A stretch of DNA of 64,000 bases, from the NCBI GenBank assembly GCA_037176905.1, contig JBBBWG010029643.1, positions 64,542 through 128,541 of the forward strand, written 5' to 3'. The DNA comes from Azolla pinnata. Its lineage: Eukaryota; Streptophyta; Polypodiopsida; Salviniales; Salviniaceae. Positions within the stretch are counted from its first letter, which is position 1; each line of letters opens with the position of its first letter. This document shows positions 1-12,180 of this stretch, in pieces. Under the pieces are notes generated by a model. The model had not been told where the DNA came from. It ran no database searches and saw only the letters and a list, made by a program, of their open reading frames with translations. The translations under genes were made by a program, and so were the position numbers.

Positions 1-1125
1 ATGTGGCGAGGAAGTGCGTGGCAGAGACGAGCGCAGCTGATATCGACAACAGGATAGAGAGGTCAAGGGTTCGAATCTGGTCTAATATCTGACATTGTCA
101 AGATAGATGAGACATGAGAGATCTCAAAGGGAAGATTCGCGAAGCGATCGCGTGCTCGGAAACTTACACGGTCAATCGGCTCCAAGGGTCATTTCCATTG
201 AGAAGTCAGAAAACAGAGCTTCCGAACCGACTTTGATTCTCTGCAAAAGCCTCGAGGAGGAGGCAAGTTGCGGAATGTCAATGCTCCGATGAAGACAAAC
301 ACGTTCCATGATCCGCGAAGCCGCTCGCAGGGATCGATAACAACAGCGTTTCCCTCTCCGACGATGGAGAGACAGAAGAATACATTTCTTTTGAAACCTT
401 CGCCCGAGTGCCAGCGTGTCGGATTGATTGCGCTCTGGCGTAAAGATATTTTTATTTCGCGCGTCTTTCCACAGGCAAGCGAATCGCTAACGATGGCATC
501 GCTTGAGCTGCATGACATTGCGATGATCGCATCTGTTGGAGCTCTATTTGCGGGCACGAATGGGCAAGCCAATCACGAATTCAAACCATATGAATATTAT
601 TACGATTACCGAGTGTTTAGAGACAAACTCAACTTGTACGCCATATATGAAGCAATTACGCATCGCGCGCAGTAAAATGAGCTCTTGTGCAAAAAGAAAG
701 CTAGATGTTAGTTCTAGTCAATGAGCTTAGATTGCAGAATTTAGGTCCGTTGTTGGTCCCAAATGAAATGAAAAAATAACTTTCTTCTTCGACAAAACTT
801 TGCCTCCTAATTTGACAATTTACTCGTACACTTAACCGCCGAAATTTAATGTAGTTAGACGGCATGGCTATAACGACGAGGCTAAGAACTTGAGAAGCTA
901 GGAGTAACACGAGAGCAAGGCAAGTAAAGATGAAGCAATCGGACAAGGTGGAACGAAATGAAGAGATTAGAATTAGCACAATATTTTGCTATGTTAAGAA
1001 AGGTAAACGACATGAATGTGTGCTTATATTTCAGTCGACGAGCACAATATTTTGTTGATGTGAAGTTGTGAGTTCGATCTAAAACCTGCGGTAGATGCAA
1101 AGTTTTTACGTCTGCGTTAAATCTT
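1..1125. other. Intergenic, no gene seen
   Basis: No open frame here shows a recognisable domain or convincing exon structure. Around 65-80 there is a GGTTCGAATC string matching the B box of RNA polymerase III promoters, but no matching A box or tRNA fold was found. The open frame at 268-675 has no similarity I recognise and is probably chance. Confidence 0.4.
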
Positions 1126-1425
1126 GCAGATTCCTAAGGCTCTTCTATCGCAGATTCCTAAGGCTAAATCTTGCAGATTCGTGTTGCTCTTCTCTTGCAG
1201 ATTCGTGTTGCTCTTCTCTCGCAGATTCCTGAGGCTAAATCTTGCAGATTCCTATTGCTCTTCTCTCGCAGATTCCTGAGGCTCTTCTCTCGCAGATTCT
1301 TGAGGCTCTTCTCTTGGCAGATTCTTGAGGCTCTTCTCTTGGCAGATTCTTGAGGCTCTTCTCTTGCAGATTCCTGCTCTTCTCTTGCAGATTCCTGAGG
1401 CTCTTCTCTCGGAGATTCCTGCTCG
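1126..1425. repeat. 24-bp minisatellite, about 13 copies
   Basis: Tandem degenerate units, consensus near GCTCTTCTCTTGCAGATTCC followed by TGAG. The string GCAGATTC (once GGAGATTC) recurs about every 24 bases. Each unit has a pyrimidine run ending in CAG, so it resembles a plant 3' splice site. The array lies about 260 bases upstream of the IMPL1 start codon. Confidence 0.9.
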
Positions 1426-1437
1426 ATCTCCGATGTC

Positions 1438-1545
1438 ATATGAACGCACATATGCATCGAATGCATGTCCATGCATGCATTGCATGCATTGCATGTATGT
1501 ACATGTGCATGCATGCATGCATGACATGCACTGCATCTTATGTTG
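1438..1545. repeat. ATGCATGC-type simple repeat
   Basis: Degenerate run of ATGCATGC, CATGCATT and CATGTATG words directly after the minisatellite. The same word family builds the large array near 50 kb. Confidence 0.8.
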
Positions 1546-1686
1546 CAGGAATGTACCTCCGTATGTCTACATGTACACGTGCTTATATACGTATTGGTGT
1601 ACGTATTTTGTTGCGCAATGTACGTATTCTGCTCTGCTCCCTTCTCCTTCCCCCGCAGGCCCACAGTGCAGAGAAGCTTAACGGAT

Positions 1687-4600
1687 ATGGTGGCTATGGC
1701 GTCTTCCACGTTTCTGCCTTCTTCTTCTCTCCTCCTCCCGTCCTCATCGCCATCACCATCATCATCGGCAGCAGCATCGGCGGCGGCGGCAGGACCATCT
1801 TCGTTTTCATCATCATTTTCTTCTTCTTCTTCGCGATTTCCTCGACGTATCTCTACTCGTTTAGCTCTCCCTCTTCCTCCTCCTCCGTCTTCCTCCTTCC
1901 CGCCTTCTTCCCCTTCCTCGTCTCGTTTTCACTGTTGCTCTTCTTCTCGCGCTTCCGCTTCTTCCATTGTAGCTGGATCTCAGTACTCCCGAATCTCGGC
2001 CGACCCGTCTGTCCTCTCTCGAGAATCTCTGGATGATCTTCAGGAGGTATTGCAATCCGCTGCGAAGCGTGGGGCAGAGGTATGAATAATTTCTCACGAC
2101 GTAATGATAGTGCAGGAAATCTTCATTGTATAATATGTGCAGTCATAAAAAAACATATTTCTCCTTAGCATCCGAAGAAAGGATTTCTTCCGAAAGCTGT
2201 TGTAATCTGTTTAGGCTTAGGTTTCTTCTAAAGTTATTGCTAGATATAATTAAATTTGGTGTGAAATTCTTCATCCCAAAGATGTTAATCTATGGGAATG
2301 CAGGTTATGGTCAATGCATAGAAGACATGATTTTCCTTTTCATTCTAAATATGAGTTTAGGACTCAAATTTTTACATGTTTGAATGTCGCTGTGGTGATA
2401 ACTGTGTTTTCAAAACTCTATTTTTTAGGTGATATTGGAAGCAGTTGATAAGCCTCGAAACATAGACTATAAGGGGAAAGCTGATCTTGTGACCGAGTAA
2501 GAGAACTAGGAAACCGAGTCCTTATGCTCTAATGATCATCCCAAATTCACATTTTCATTTTATTTTGCTTATCAGCACGGACAAGCGTTGTGAGCTTGCA
2601 ATCTTGGAAGTTGTCAATGCAAAATGCCCAGATCACTTGATACTCGGTGAAGAAGGAGGTATCAGTGGCGATCCTTCTTCACCATTCTTATGGTGTATCG
2701 ACCCTCTAGGTATTGTGAACAGCTCCTCATAATGGCTTTCCATTTGATCATTTGTTTGTGAGAAGATCAATAAGGGGGGGGGGTTAAATGCATTATAATA
2801 GAGCCCTCAAAATGGCTTTTCGTTTGATTATTTTGCTTACAAGAAGCTCGAAAATAGAGAGGACCAATGCGTCATTAAAGAGCCCTCACCATGGTCATCA
2901 TTCAGTTATTTTGTTCGGGAGAAGCTTGATAATAGAGAATTAAGGCACTATAAAGGAGCCCAAAATGGCTATCATTCGATTATTTTTGTTTGGTGAGAAT
3001 CTTGATAAGAGAGGGTCTTCGTTTGGTTATTTTGTTTACGAGAAGCTGATTAAGAAAAGACCTATGTATCATAAAAGAGCTTTATCTGAATGAATCTTCA
3101 ACCTTATAACTTATAGAGAATAATGTGTTTTTGAAGTGTTGGCAATGCTTGTACACTTGATCAGAAATTGGTATGGGCAAAGTAGTTGCTATGCGGAAGT
3201 AACTAAAATTGTCTGGAATTAGTTAGGCATTGTAATTTCTATTTGCAAGTGATTGAATTTTGCTGGGTTAAGATAGCTCATGGGAAAAATGAAGCTCTCT
3301 TGCTCACAAAGGACTTCATTATCATTAAATACATATGGGTTGAATCTTTTATGGATACATATTTCGTATGGTCCAAAGCACTAGCCAAATATAGTCTTAC
3401 ATAGCATAATTTTGTTTACTGGTACTCCCCCATGAGAAGGAACAAATAAGAGCTTTTGTATTGGCAAAACCAAGATATATTAATGCACTTGCATACTGGT
3501 GCAAACAATCCATTGTTCCAGCACCAATGACGATGCTCACAAGAGAGATGATTAAATACTATTTTTACAGATGGAACGACAAATTTTGCACATGGTTATC
3601 CATCATTTGCAGTTTCAATTGGAGTCCTTTACAGAGGAAAGCCTATTGCAGCTACGGTTGTAAGTTGATAATGTATTCTGCAACAAGGGTGGCTATATGA
3701 CTTTCTAGTTTAGTGATGTATACAGAATATCAAAACACAATGTGTTTGCACAGGTTGAATTTGCAGGAGGACCTTTCTGTTGGGTGACGAGAACTTTTAA
3801 TGCATCTGCAGGCAACGTCACAACTGCCTATTTTTGGTGCTGAATGATCACATGCAACTCATGTTGTTGTCAAGTACGGGATTTTGTTTCATTTTGAGTG
3901 CTTATTTTTCACAGGAGGTGGAGCTTTCTGTAATGGAAATAAAATAAGTGTCAGTTCTGCTCATGAGGTTGGTATTTAAAGAGCACATTAATTTTAGCTT
4001 CAAAAACTTTTACTACTATCAATGAAGTTCTGCCCTTTTCCTCTGTATGTAGGTGGAGAAGTCGTTATTTATAACAGGTTTTGGTTATGAACATGATGAA
4101 CCATGGTCCACAAATCTTGCCTTGTTTAAGGAGTTCACTGACATAAGCCGAGTATGAGTTTGATTTCTTACAAAAACCCTAGGTTATTGAAATTGTTGGG
4201 TCAATTTTTACTGAATCAAACTGTAACTGTTAGGGTGTGAGGCGATTAGGTGCTGCTGCAGTTGACATGTGCCATGTGGCCCTTGGCATTGCAGAAGCAT
4301 ATTGGGAGTATCGTCTCAAGCCATGGGACATGGCAGCTGGTGTACTGGTATGTCTCTTGTTGGCATTGATCTGGTGGAATGATACTCTAATAACTACAAG
4401 CCATAGCCTCTAAAGTTATGTACTGGCACATATCTTGTTGACATTGATTTGATGGAATTATACTTCAATAGTACATGTTATTCTCTCTAGAGGTCTCCTC
4501 CTGCCTGGTATTGTTCAGATAGAACAATATTCTAATGTAGAATAATCGGTAGATCTTCCTACCTTTATTGTTATAAGTCTTCCTAGCATGTTTGTCCTAT

Positions 4601-5218
4601 TAACCATAGACAAAAACATTAGATGTACCAGCTCTCATGCACTAAACCTGTCTACTTTGCATACAGATGGTTGAGGAAGCAGGAGGTAAAGTCACACGTA
4701 TGGATGGTGGGGACTTCACTGTCTTTGATAGATCAGTGCTGGTGACAAATGGGTCCATCCATGAGAAGGTGTCCTTTTCCTTCTATATGTTTCAATGCAT
4801 AAACCCAGGAGGTTGTATTGCTAAGAATTAGTGTAAAGTACTGAAACTTGCAATTGTTCATACTCAAATGCCCTGTTAAGAAACTATATATGCTGTTTAA
4901 GCAATTACATGAACTATTTGAGCAAGTAATAGTAGATTTTATCCTCTTTCTCTCCTTGGATGTGTTGAATGAAAGGGCAGGGATGTAATGGAAACTTATA
5001 GGCATCATCAGTCAGATATAAAGCTGAATGCATTGCTTTGAACGTTTCCAGTACTTCATGGAAGAATTTTATTTTAACTCTAGTAAAATATCTCAATTTG
5101 AAAATGTTTCTTCCAGGTTCTAGAAAGAATCGCTCCACCAAGCAAGAAATTGATCAAGGATGGGTTCGACTTCTCCCAATGGTTCAAACCTGATGGCTAT
5201 GTCACTGATTTTTTATGA
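1687..5218 (+). CDS. IMPL1: Inositol-phosphate phosphatase IMPL1-like, chloroplast
   Basis: Lithium-sensitive, Mg-dependent phosphatase of the inositol monophosphatase family; the plant IMPL1 branch is plastidic and removes phosphate from inositol phosphates. Ten coding exons by eye: 1687-2079, 2429-2496, 2576-2709, 3571-3659, 3754-3811, 3915-3967, 4053-4151, 4234-4347, 4667-4768, 5117-5218. All phases join, giving 403 residues. The first ~100 residues are Ser-rich and basic, like a transit peptide; ATG 1687 is followed by a second in-frame ATG at 1696. The metal-site motifs are present: [23 protein letters not shown] (split by intron 3) and [15 protein letters not shown]. The ending FDFSQWFKP-like matches Arabidopsis IMPL1 as I recall it. 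Intron 5 begins GC instead of GT. The last exon reads through to TGA at 5216-5218. Transcription converges on BIN4. Confidence 0.93.
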
Positions 5219-6288
5219 GAGAATACTGTTTAATTTATGCAATCAAATTCTGTTTAAAATATCAGGTCTTAAATTGGCCACCTTCAATAAGAGCTACAAT
5301 CAAACATTTCAGCAGTCAATAAGATCTAAATTGTAGCACTTCATTTCTAAATTGAAGTCAGCTAAATGGGTCCCGATAATAACATTCATGAAATTTTGTG
5401 ATCTGATTCCCACCTGAAATAGGAAATGCCAGGAATAGGGTATTTTGAGCGGTGCCATAACTAAACATCAATCAAAATGCATGTGTCTTAATTGTCATAA
5501 TTTGGATGAGTAAGTGTTACGTTTCATTAGACATTTGATGAAAGATTTAAGCTTATATGCAACCAATTCACAATATCAACTTCCTGAAGCCCAGCACTGG
5601 CAATTTTTCTAACGCAACGACATTGAGTTTGCTAGGAGAAACCCGATTGCTTTGCCATATCAATAAATGCTTCAAATGAAATCAAGTCTTTAGGTTCGCT
5701 CCTCCAATTTGATTTCGATCATTTTTACCCATCACTGATCAAGAGACTGATAAGTTCCAAAATCTGTGCAATCACTGTCTCGAAATGCACAAAAAGATCT
5801 TCAATCCATCTGCTTCCTGCCATTGATATACATTTCAATCTTGTAGTTTCTTGGAAATATATACATGATCTTATCTGCCGTTTCTAAATTCATGATTAGC
5901 ATCCTAATTTGATTAGATAGCAGACACTTCTTCAACCCAGCGACAAGAAAGGCAGATAAGAACTTCGATGAAATAAACCAAATCTGGCAACATCATTTTG
6001 AGTTTGTGTTACAAAAGAGGTCATCGTCGATTTGAGATGGAACGAAGGACCTGTTTAGTGAGAAAGATTTACATTCAAATGCAAAGTGAGTGCGGAACCA
6101 CCATGAAAAGCTACGAAAAGCTTCCGAGGGGAAAGAATCAGTAAGCATGAATTTGCTGTAAGGCCCTCTTTCTGGTGGTTAAAGAATTCTCAATGATCCC
6201 AAGTCGAGGAGGAAACAAAGGCTCAGTCATGGATATCATAGTAAGCTATACTGCCTGTAGCAGCCCCAATGAAAGCTTGATAGAACAA
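5219..6288. other. Convergent intergenic spacer
   Basis: AT-rich spacer between the 3' ends of IMPL1 (+) and BIN4 (-). It should hold both 3' UTRs. No further gene or repeat seen. Confidence 0.6.
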
Positions 6289-9200
6289 TCATTTCCCTGA
6301 CCGTTTCTGTGGATTGGATTTCTTTGTACTCTTTCTTGCACTGCCAGTCTGTACACAATGTAAAAAACATTAGTAGTTGTTTTTGACAACATTCACTGAC
6401 ATATATATGAAAGAGGCAACTACTACCTTGCCAGATGCTTTAGCTTTTGATTTTCCAACCTTCTTCATGGAACTTTTTGGAGTTTTCTGAGATCAATCAA
6501 TTTAATGCATCAATTAATCATAATACCTTTGAATACGTTCCTACTGCAGAGCACTAACGATCTAAGGACAGTTAAGATGTAAAATGTGATCCTACATCTG
6601 GAAAATTTTGGATAGAACGAAAATAGCAGGCAGGAAACAAGGTGCACTAAACAGGCACTACAAGCCTGGGTAACTGTGGATTAGCAATCACCAATTCCGA
6701 CGGAATGAACTGTTTTATAAATTTGGAATTGAAAGGTTGAATGTTTTTATAATAGCTGAACTGAATAAATATGGAGAATTTTAAGATCGTTTCTTTCCAT
6801 TCGAATGATAAGTTCTTACCTAAGCCAGTTATATACAGTTTATATGCAAAAGATCTAGAAGAAAGAAATGTAGTTCCAAGTCGATGTTCATAGTTGCTTG
6901 CTATTTATCTAAGCTACTGCAAATCATTGTCTCGTTGTATACTTCATCCATATAACACCACTTCCAATTATGCCTAAATGAGGGTGCATTCTTTGTATGC
7001 ATTTTCATGTTGGGAGAACAAAAAGGAAAAGCAAGCTTCTGCAAAGCTCAAACATGTCATATTTTTACAATAAGTTGCTAGGCAATAAAGGGAATGTACA
7101 CATACAAGCAGTTGGTTGGGTTTTGTTTTTTGTTTTGGTTGTTTCGTCTCATCTTTTAAATCAGCTCCGGATTTGACAGCATCAGCACCTGCTGGTATGT
7201 ATTCTTTGTCATCTTCAGACTCAAATACAAAGTCATCGAGCGTCCCTATACAACAAAGAGTATCTCAGTACCATCACTACAACGTAGTTAAGGATTCCAA
7301 CATTTTTTAAACATGTGTATCAATGTTCATTGGTAAGTTTTCTTAGAATTGAATACATGCCGGTTATTACAAACCTGCCAAGTATATTTAGAGATAGGTA
7401 ATATAATACTACCAACATTATATCAAAATTTACAATACTGAATTTTCACTTATTCCTGCACCTTCAACCATTGTTTCGCTCTCAAAAACATTTGAACTTG
7501 GCTGCAACTGAACAAAGTCATTCATGATAGCCTCCACCTGGGAAAAAATAGTTCACATATACTACATTTTGAATCACATAATACGAGTTCCCCATCACAT
7601 CATAAACAGTAAGAATAATATCCTTTTTTCTCGAGGAAGATACCAAGTTTAATTATTTGTGATATTGCCCAAATGCTACATAAATTAATTACCTAATGAC
7701 TTGGAACTTTCTAATATTTCTATTTAATGTTCATTCAGATTTGTTTAAATGCTATTGAAAAAATCAAGAATCTATGTTTAGTGTCTGAAAGCATTACCTT
7801 AATACAACACCAGTTAAAACCAAGCATCTGCACACTTCAATCTAGCAAGTGGCCTTTGAAAGAGCTAACCTTTATAAGGTCTTAAAGATGCTTAATGGTT
7901 GACATCTGGAATACAATGGATTTGATGTTGTATTCGTATAAATTCTACATACACTTACTTCTGCGAACATGTATAACAGTTTCCTAGTAGACAATGGCTT
8001 AACAAATTAACGTTCTCTAACTCAAATTCTAGTTCAATAACAGTGGAAGACTCAAATTATACAGATTCTTTTGATTAGAAAGTGATCTGTTATCTGTCTT
8101 TTTCTTTCTACATACTCTCTGATTTTAGATATCTTTTACTTACAGATCAAATAGGACCTCCTCATTTTTCTATCAGTATCAAATTCTCTTCGTTGATGCT
8201 ATTTTCTGGGAACAACAGTATAGACAGAGAAATATGCATCTAAAAACTATCACCAAGAAAAAAACAAGCTGCAAAGTCATGAAGAATTACCTTGGCTTCT
8301 GCCTGCCCAATATTCACCTGAAGAAATCAAAACCAAACGACGAATTAGAATTACATAATCAACACATATATAGGACATGTTGGAGGGAAAACCATACCAC
8401 ATCACTTAGTGTCTGGGAGTAAAGCATACCACGAAAAATGTATTGGAAGGTACAATTGTTGCCTTATAAATAATGCCTGCATAAATTTTAAAGAGTCAAC
8501 TTAAACATAGAGTGCTCCATTAACAAACTTGCATATACCCTCGACAGACTATGATATAAAAGAGAACATTTGCATTTCATCACAACCAGCTCATTAACTT
8601 GATCAAGTTAGCTGAATTCCCTTTGAACCTGATGACTGACGGTTGCAACTGTTAATGATATACATATATACATCTATATATGTACTTTTATGGTAATGTT
8701 TGTGTACAAGAACAGAGATTCACCTTTCAAGTCTAGACGAAAGTCTTCATTTGAGTTCCCTGACACACTAACCCGACCAACTGCCCCAACATCGCCACTT
8801 AAATCTAAAGCATCACCTTCACATTCAAGAAGGATCTGCAAAGAAATAGAACAAAATACTAATTCAAGATAACAGAGACCAATGTATCCAGAATATAGGT
8901 TAACTTGAATCTACCTTAGACCTGTGGACCTTATCTCCCAGCATCAATGGAAGAGAGGAAAAAACCTAAAAGTTAAAGAAGATGAGATTGAACTGTTGTA
9001 CAGGCACTTGAATTTCTTGCACATTAAACAAAAAGAGAACCATAGACACCCACACGTTTGGAGCGTTTTTCTTGCACTTCTGCTATGTCGTCATCTGCTG
9101 CTGCTACTGCTTCATTGACCTGTACAACGTTATCAACATTTTCGTTTACTGACATAAGATGTTTCCATTACCCAGACTATTATAATCTTTTTTTTTGCTT

Positions 9201-10172
9201 CTCTACCTTGGGTAAAACTCCAACAGGTAATTGAAATCCCTTGACAACATTATTCACTTCTTCTGTTATGGGAAGATCTTCCACAAGTGATCGCTGAGAG
9301 TCCAGCATTTCCATACTCTCTTCTGCCTTGGCTGTTGCTTTATGATGTGATTCTCTGTTCTCTAAGCTATGCCGTTGTGTACCTTTTGATGTATGTTTTA
9401 TAGAGCGAGCTCTTTCATCTGCTCCACTATTATCCGTCTCCGAGTCCAGGTCTATAGTTCTTGGCCTAACTCTTTGAAGAAGCGATTTGGCTGAAACAAC
9501 CTCTTCATTTGAATTGTCATCTTCAAGATTTCGCTTGCACTTCCGTTGGAGTGATGAAGAGGAGGGTGAGGAAGAAGACAAGGTTGCAAACTCCTTTTGC
9601 GGTGTCTGGTAATTGAATTATCAGGAGTATACCTTATTACATTATGAACCTAATTGATGAGTTCATGACTGCAGTTCCGTTATCCACATAGAGAAATGAT
9701 AATCATGAAGCATTCTACACTGTCAGTTTGCATTATTCAAGGCAGATTGCAACTCACAAACAGCAGACAATGTCCGTCAAGTCCTAATATATAGTCTAAT
9801 CTGAACTGCAGTATCATTTTGATATGATTTCAATATCCATTTAATCTTGACATGCCATACAGTTTTGATTTATCTCAATGTAAGCAAAGGGAAAAATCCT
9901 TTGAGTCTTATGCTATCTTCAAATATATTGCTGGTGTGAAGGACAGACAGGGATCCTTTCCATTGCAATTATTACACATCGAGGCGCACGGATGATGAAT
10001 GGGATCTATCACTTGGTGGCTATACCTGAATGTGCATACCACTACCTGCTGGTATCCAGATCATTACATATGGAAAGCTTCTGAAAATCGTAAGGAGAAA
10101 AAAATCCCGTTTGTTTGAAGGAGGAACATGTTTGTTTTCACATCCCTCAAAACGTGTAAAAAAGGACGACAT
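6289..10172 (-). CDS. BIN4: BIN4-like DNA-binding subunit of topoisomerase VI
   Basis: BIN4 works with RHL1 and the plant topoisomerase VI subunits in the nucleus and is needed for endoreduplication. Exons, 5' to 3' on the minus strand: 9605-9207, 9119-9054, 8965-8915, 8835-8724, 8476-8430, 8317-8291, 7537-7462, 7245-7106, 6486-6427, 6348-6289. All junction phases agree. Conserved core: LPLMLGDKVHRSK, ECEGDALDLSGDVGAVGRV, IVPSNTFFVVNIGQAEAKVE, IMNDFVQLQPSSNVFESETM and VEGTLDDFVFESEDD, followed by a Lys-rich basic tail. These match Arabidopsis BIN4 as I remember it. The 5' end is uncertain: an in-frame exon 10172-10026 would supply an ATG and give 394 residues, but it lacks the usual N-terminal sequence and may not be real. 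The exon 9605-9207 is Ser- and acid-rich low-conservation sequence. The donor at 9053 (GTGGGT) is inferred from phase. Confidence 0.87.
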
Positions 10173-11540
10173 GTTTAACCAAAGTCGGAGCTACCATTTC
10201 CCTACATTCTAAAAGAAGAAAACAAGGTTGCAGCAAGACATAAGACGGATTTTTCGGCGATGCAGAAAAGAAGCAAAACGGCGTGAGGGAGCTCCACGCG
10301 GGTTGAATCAGACGCCAGCCATAGCTTCAACACACGGGTATCAATCATCTGGCCTGAGTTTAAGGCCAAAGACCAGAAACACAGAGGCCGGGGGAGGCCA
10401 GGAAACGGCGAGGGGCAATTCCAAGGCGTCCGCGAAGAAAAACAAGCATAACACTACTTGCACCGATGTACAGAAGAAGCACACGCGTACGAACAGAGGG
10501 AGAGGAGGAGAACCTGGAAAGAACGGAGCCAATCGGGGGAAGACTCTCTGTCCGGAATCGCCATAGCCGCCGAAACGGGGAAGGGCTTCGCAGAAGGAAG
10601 AACAGACGACGCTCCTCTCCCTCACTGGTTCCTGTAGAAGATACGATGCTTGTACGTATTCGACGGACACATACGGCACGTCTACGTATTCCCCGGGTCA
10701 TATACGGTGCTGCTTCTACCTACTCTCCCCATACGTATATACGGTGGCACATACAGTGTTTCTTCTACGTACTGCCTTGCTTCTACGTAGATAGGTACGT
10801 ACGTACGTTCGTTCGTGCGTTGGTGCCAAGGAGAATACGTATGAGTCGAGAAACACGGTGAGGAGGAGAAATACGTACAAGATCCATGCGTCACAGGGCC
10901 AAGAGCCGTCGATCGATCTGTTCGATCGTCTGGCTTCTTGATATGAGCGACGATTTGCAAGAATCTATTCGATTGTCCGGCCGGTGAGTGTCGGAACAGA
11001 GGAAGGGGTAGAGTGGTGCAGGAAAGAAGAGGAACAACGAGGAGAGCGGAATGATAAGAGAAGAGTAAGGGTATAAAAGATAGACCGAGTACAAAGAGAT
11101 ATTGGCTACAATGTAGGCTCTCCAGGAGCTTAAGATCGGTGTTGATTCGAACTGTTTTGATAAAATCCATACGTCTCTATTCATAGGTTCCTATATAATA
11201 GCCCAAACATTTCTAGAATGTTTTAGAATGTTTTCTCAATGGTTTGTTTTAAAATTATGTATTACAAGGTCCTAGGTTCGAGTCGAGGTGAGACTTAATG
11301 TTCAGGTGTTCACGACAGTTAGCATTATTGAACTGTTTGAACCATCCACACTTGTTTGCCTTACTGCCCTACCCAAATTTGACTAGTGATGGAACCCTAG
11401 TTGTATGATGAGCTGCGTTCCTCTATTATGCTCGTGAAATTCAGATTGAATCGCTAGATGCTCTGTATATTATATGTTGTGCTCATGAAACTCAAATTGA
11501 ATTGCTAGATACGCAACTATTCAGCAAGCTGTTCTCAAGC
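10173..11540. other. Intergenic, no gene supported
   Basis: Overlapping open frames occur on both strands of a GC-richer patch at 10.2-11.1 kb, but none shows a known domain. Near 10,795-10,825 there is an ACGTACGTACGT-type self-complementary run. At 11,265-11,285 a GGTTCGAGTC B-box-like string occurs without a tRNA fold. The patch could hold the BIN4 promoter. Confidence 0.4.
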
Positions 11541-12180
11541 CCGATCCAATTGATACAAAGTAGTGATGGAAGCAAAATGAGAAAAAACAAATGATTCATG
11601 CATAATAACCGGTGGAAAAAAATTAGCCATATCCAATCAATCAACACCATATCATGCTATTTTCAGCTTTCATGAAATCCCAAATCAAAACTTCCAAGAA
11701 AGGTCTGCAAAACGACAGAAATGCAAAGACCGTTGCAACCGCACTCTAGGATCTGAGGTCTCATTGCAGCCTCATTCTCAATTCAGATCCGAGAATGAGA
11801 TGATAAGCAATGATTCAATTTATTCAAAGCAGTGATTGAGGCAAAATGAGATAGCTTGCCAAGCAAAAACATACATAATAAGCAACGAAAGAAAATAGCC
11901 ATATCCGATCGATCCGCAGCTTATCGCGCAATCTTTTCAGCTTCGATGAAATCTCAAATCAAAAGTGCTGAAAAAGCCTGCAAAATGATGGAAATGGAAT
12001 GGCTGTTGCAGCACCATTTCTAGAGTGGCATCGAATCTGCAGTTTGTTCTCGATTCCGATCCGAGAACACGCTAGTCCAATTTATACAAAGCAATAATGG
12101 AGGCAAAATGACGGTGAAGAAAATGGCCATATCCAAATTATCAGCAGCTTATCATGCTGTTTTCAGTTTTTTCCGATGTT
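11541..12180. repeat. Diverged ~265-bp tandem repeat, 2.4 copies
   Basis: The word GCAAAATGA in the same context recurs at about 11,572, 11,841 and 12,102, so the period is about 261-269. Shared blocks include CCATATCC and TCATGCT-TTTTCAG followed by ATGAAAT-like sequence. The third, partial copy runs into the stop codon and last codons of the B3 gene, so the array seems to be a duplication of that gene's 3' end. Confidence 0.8.

Noticed and set aside
10341-11184. Overlapping frames of 97-162 codons on both strands
   Set aside because: No domain, no codon bias seen, mutually overlapping.
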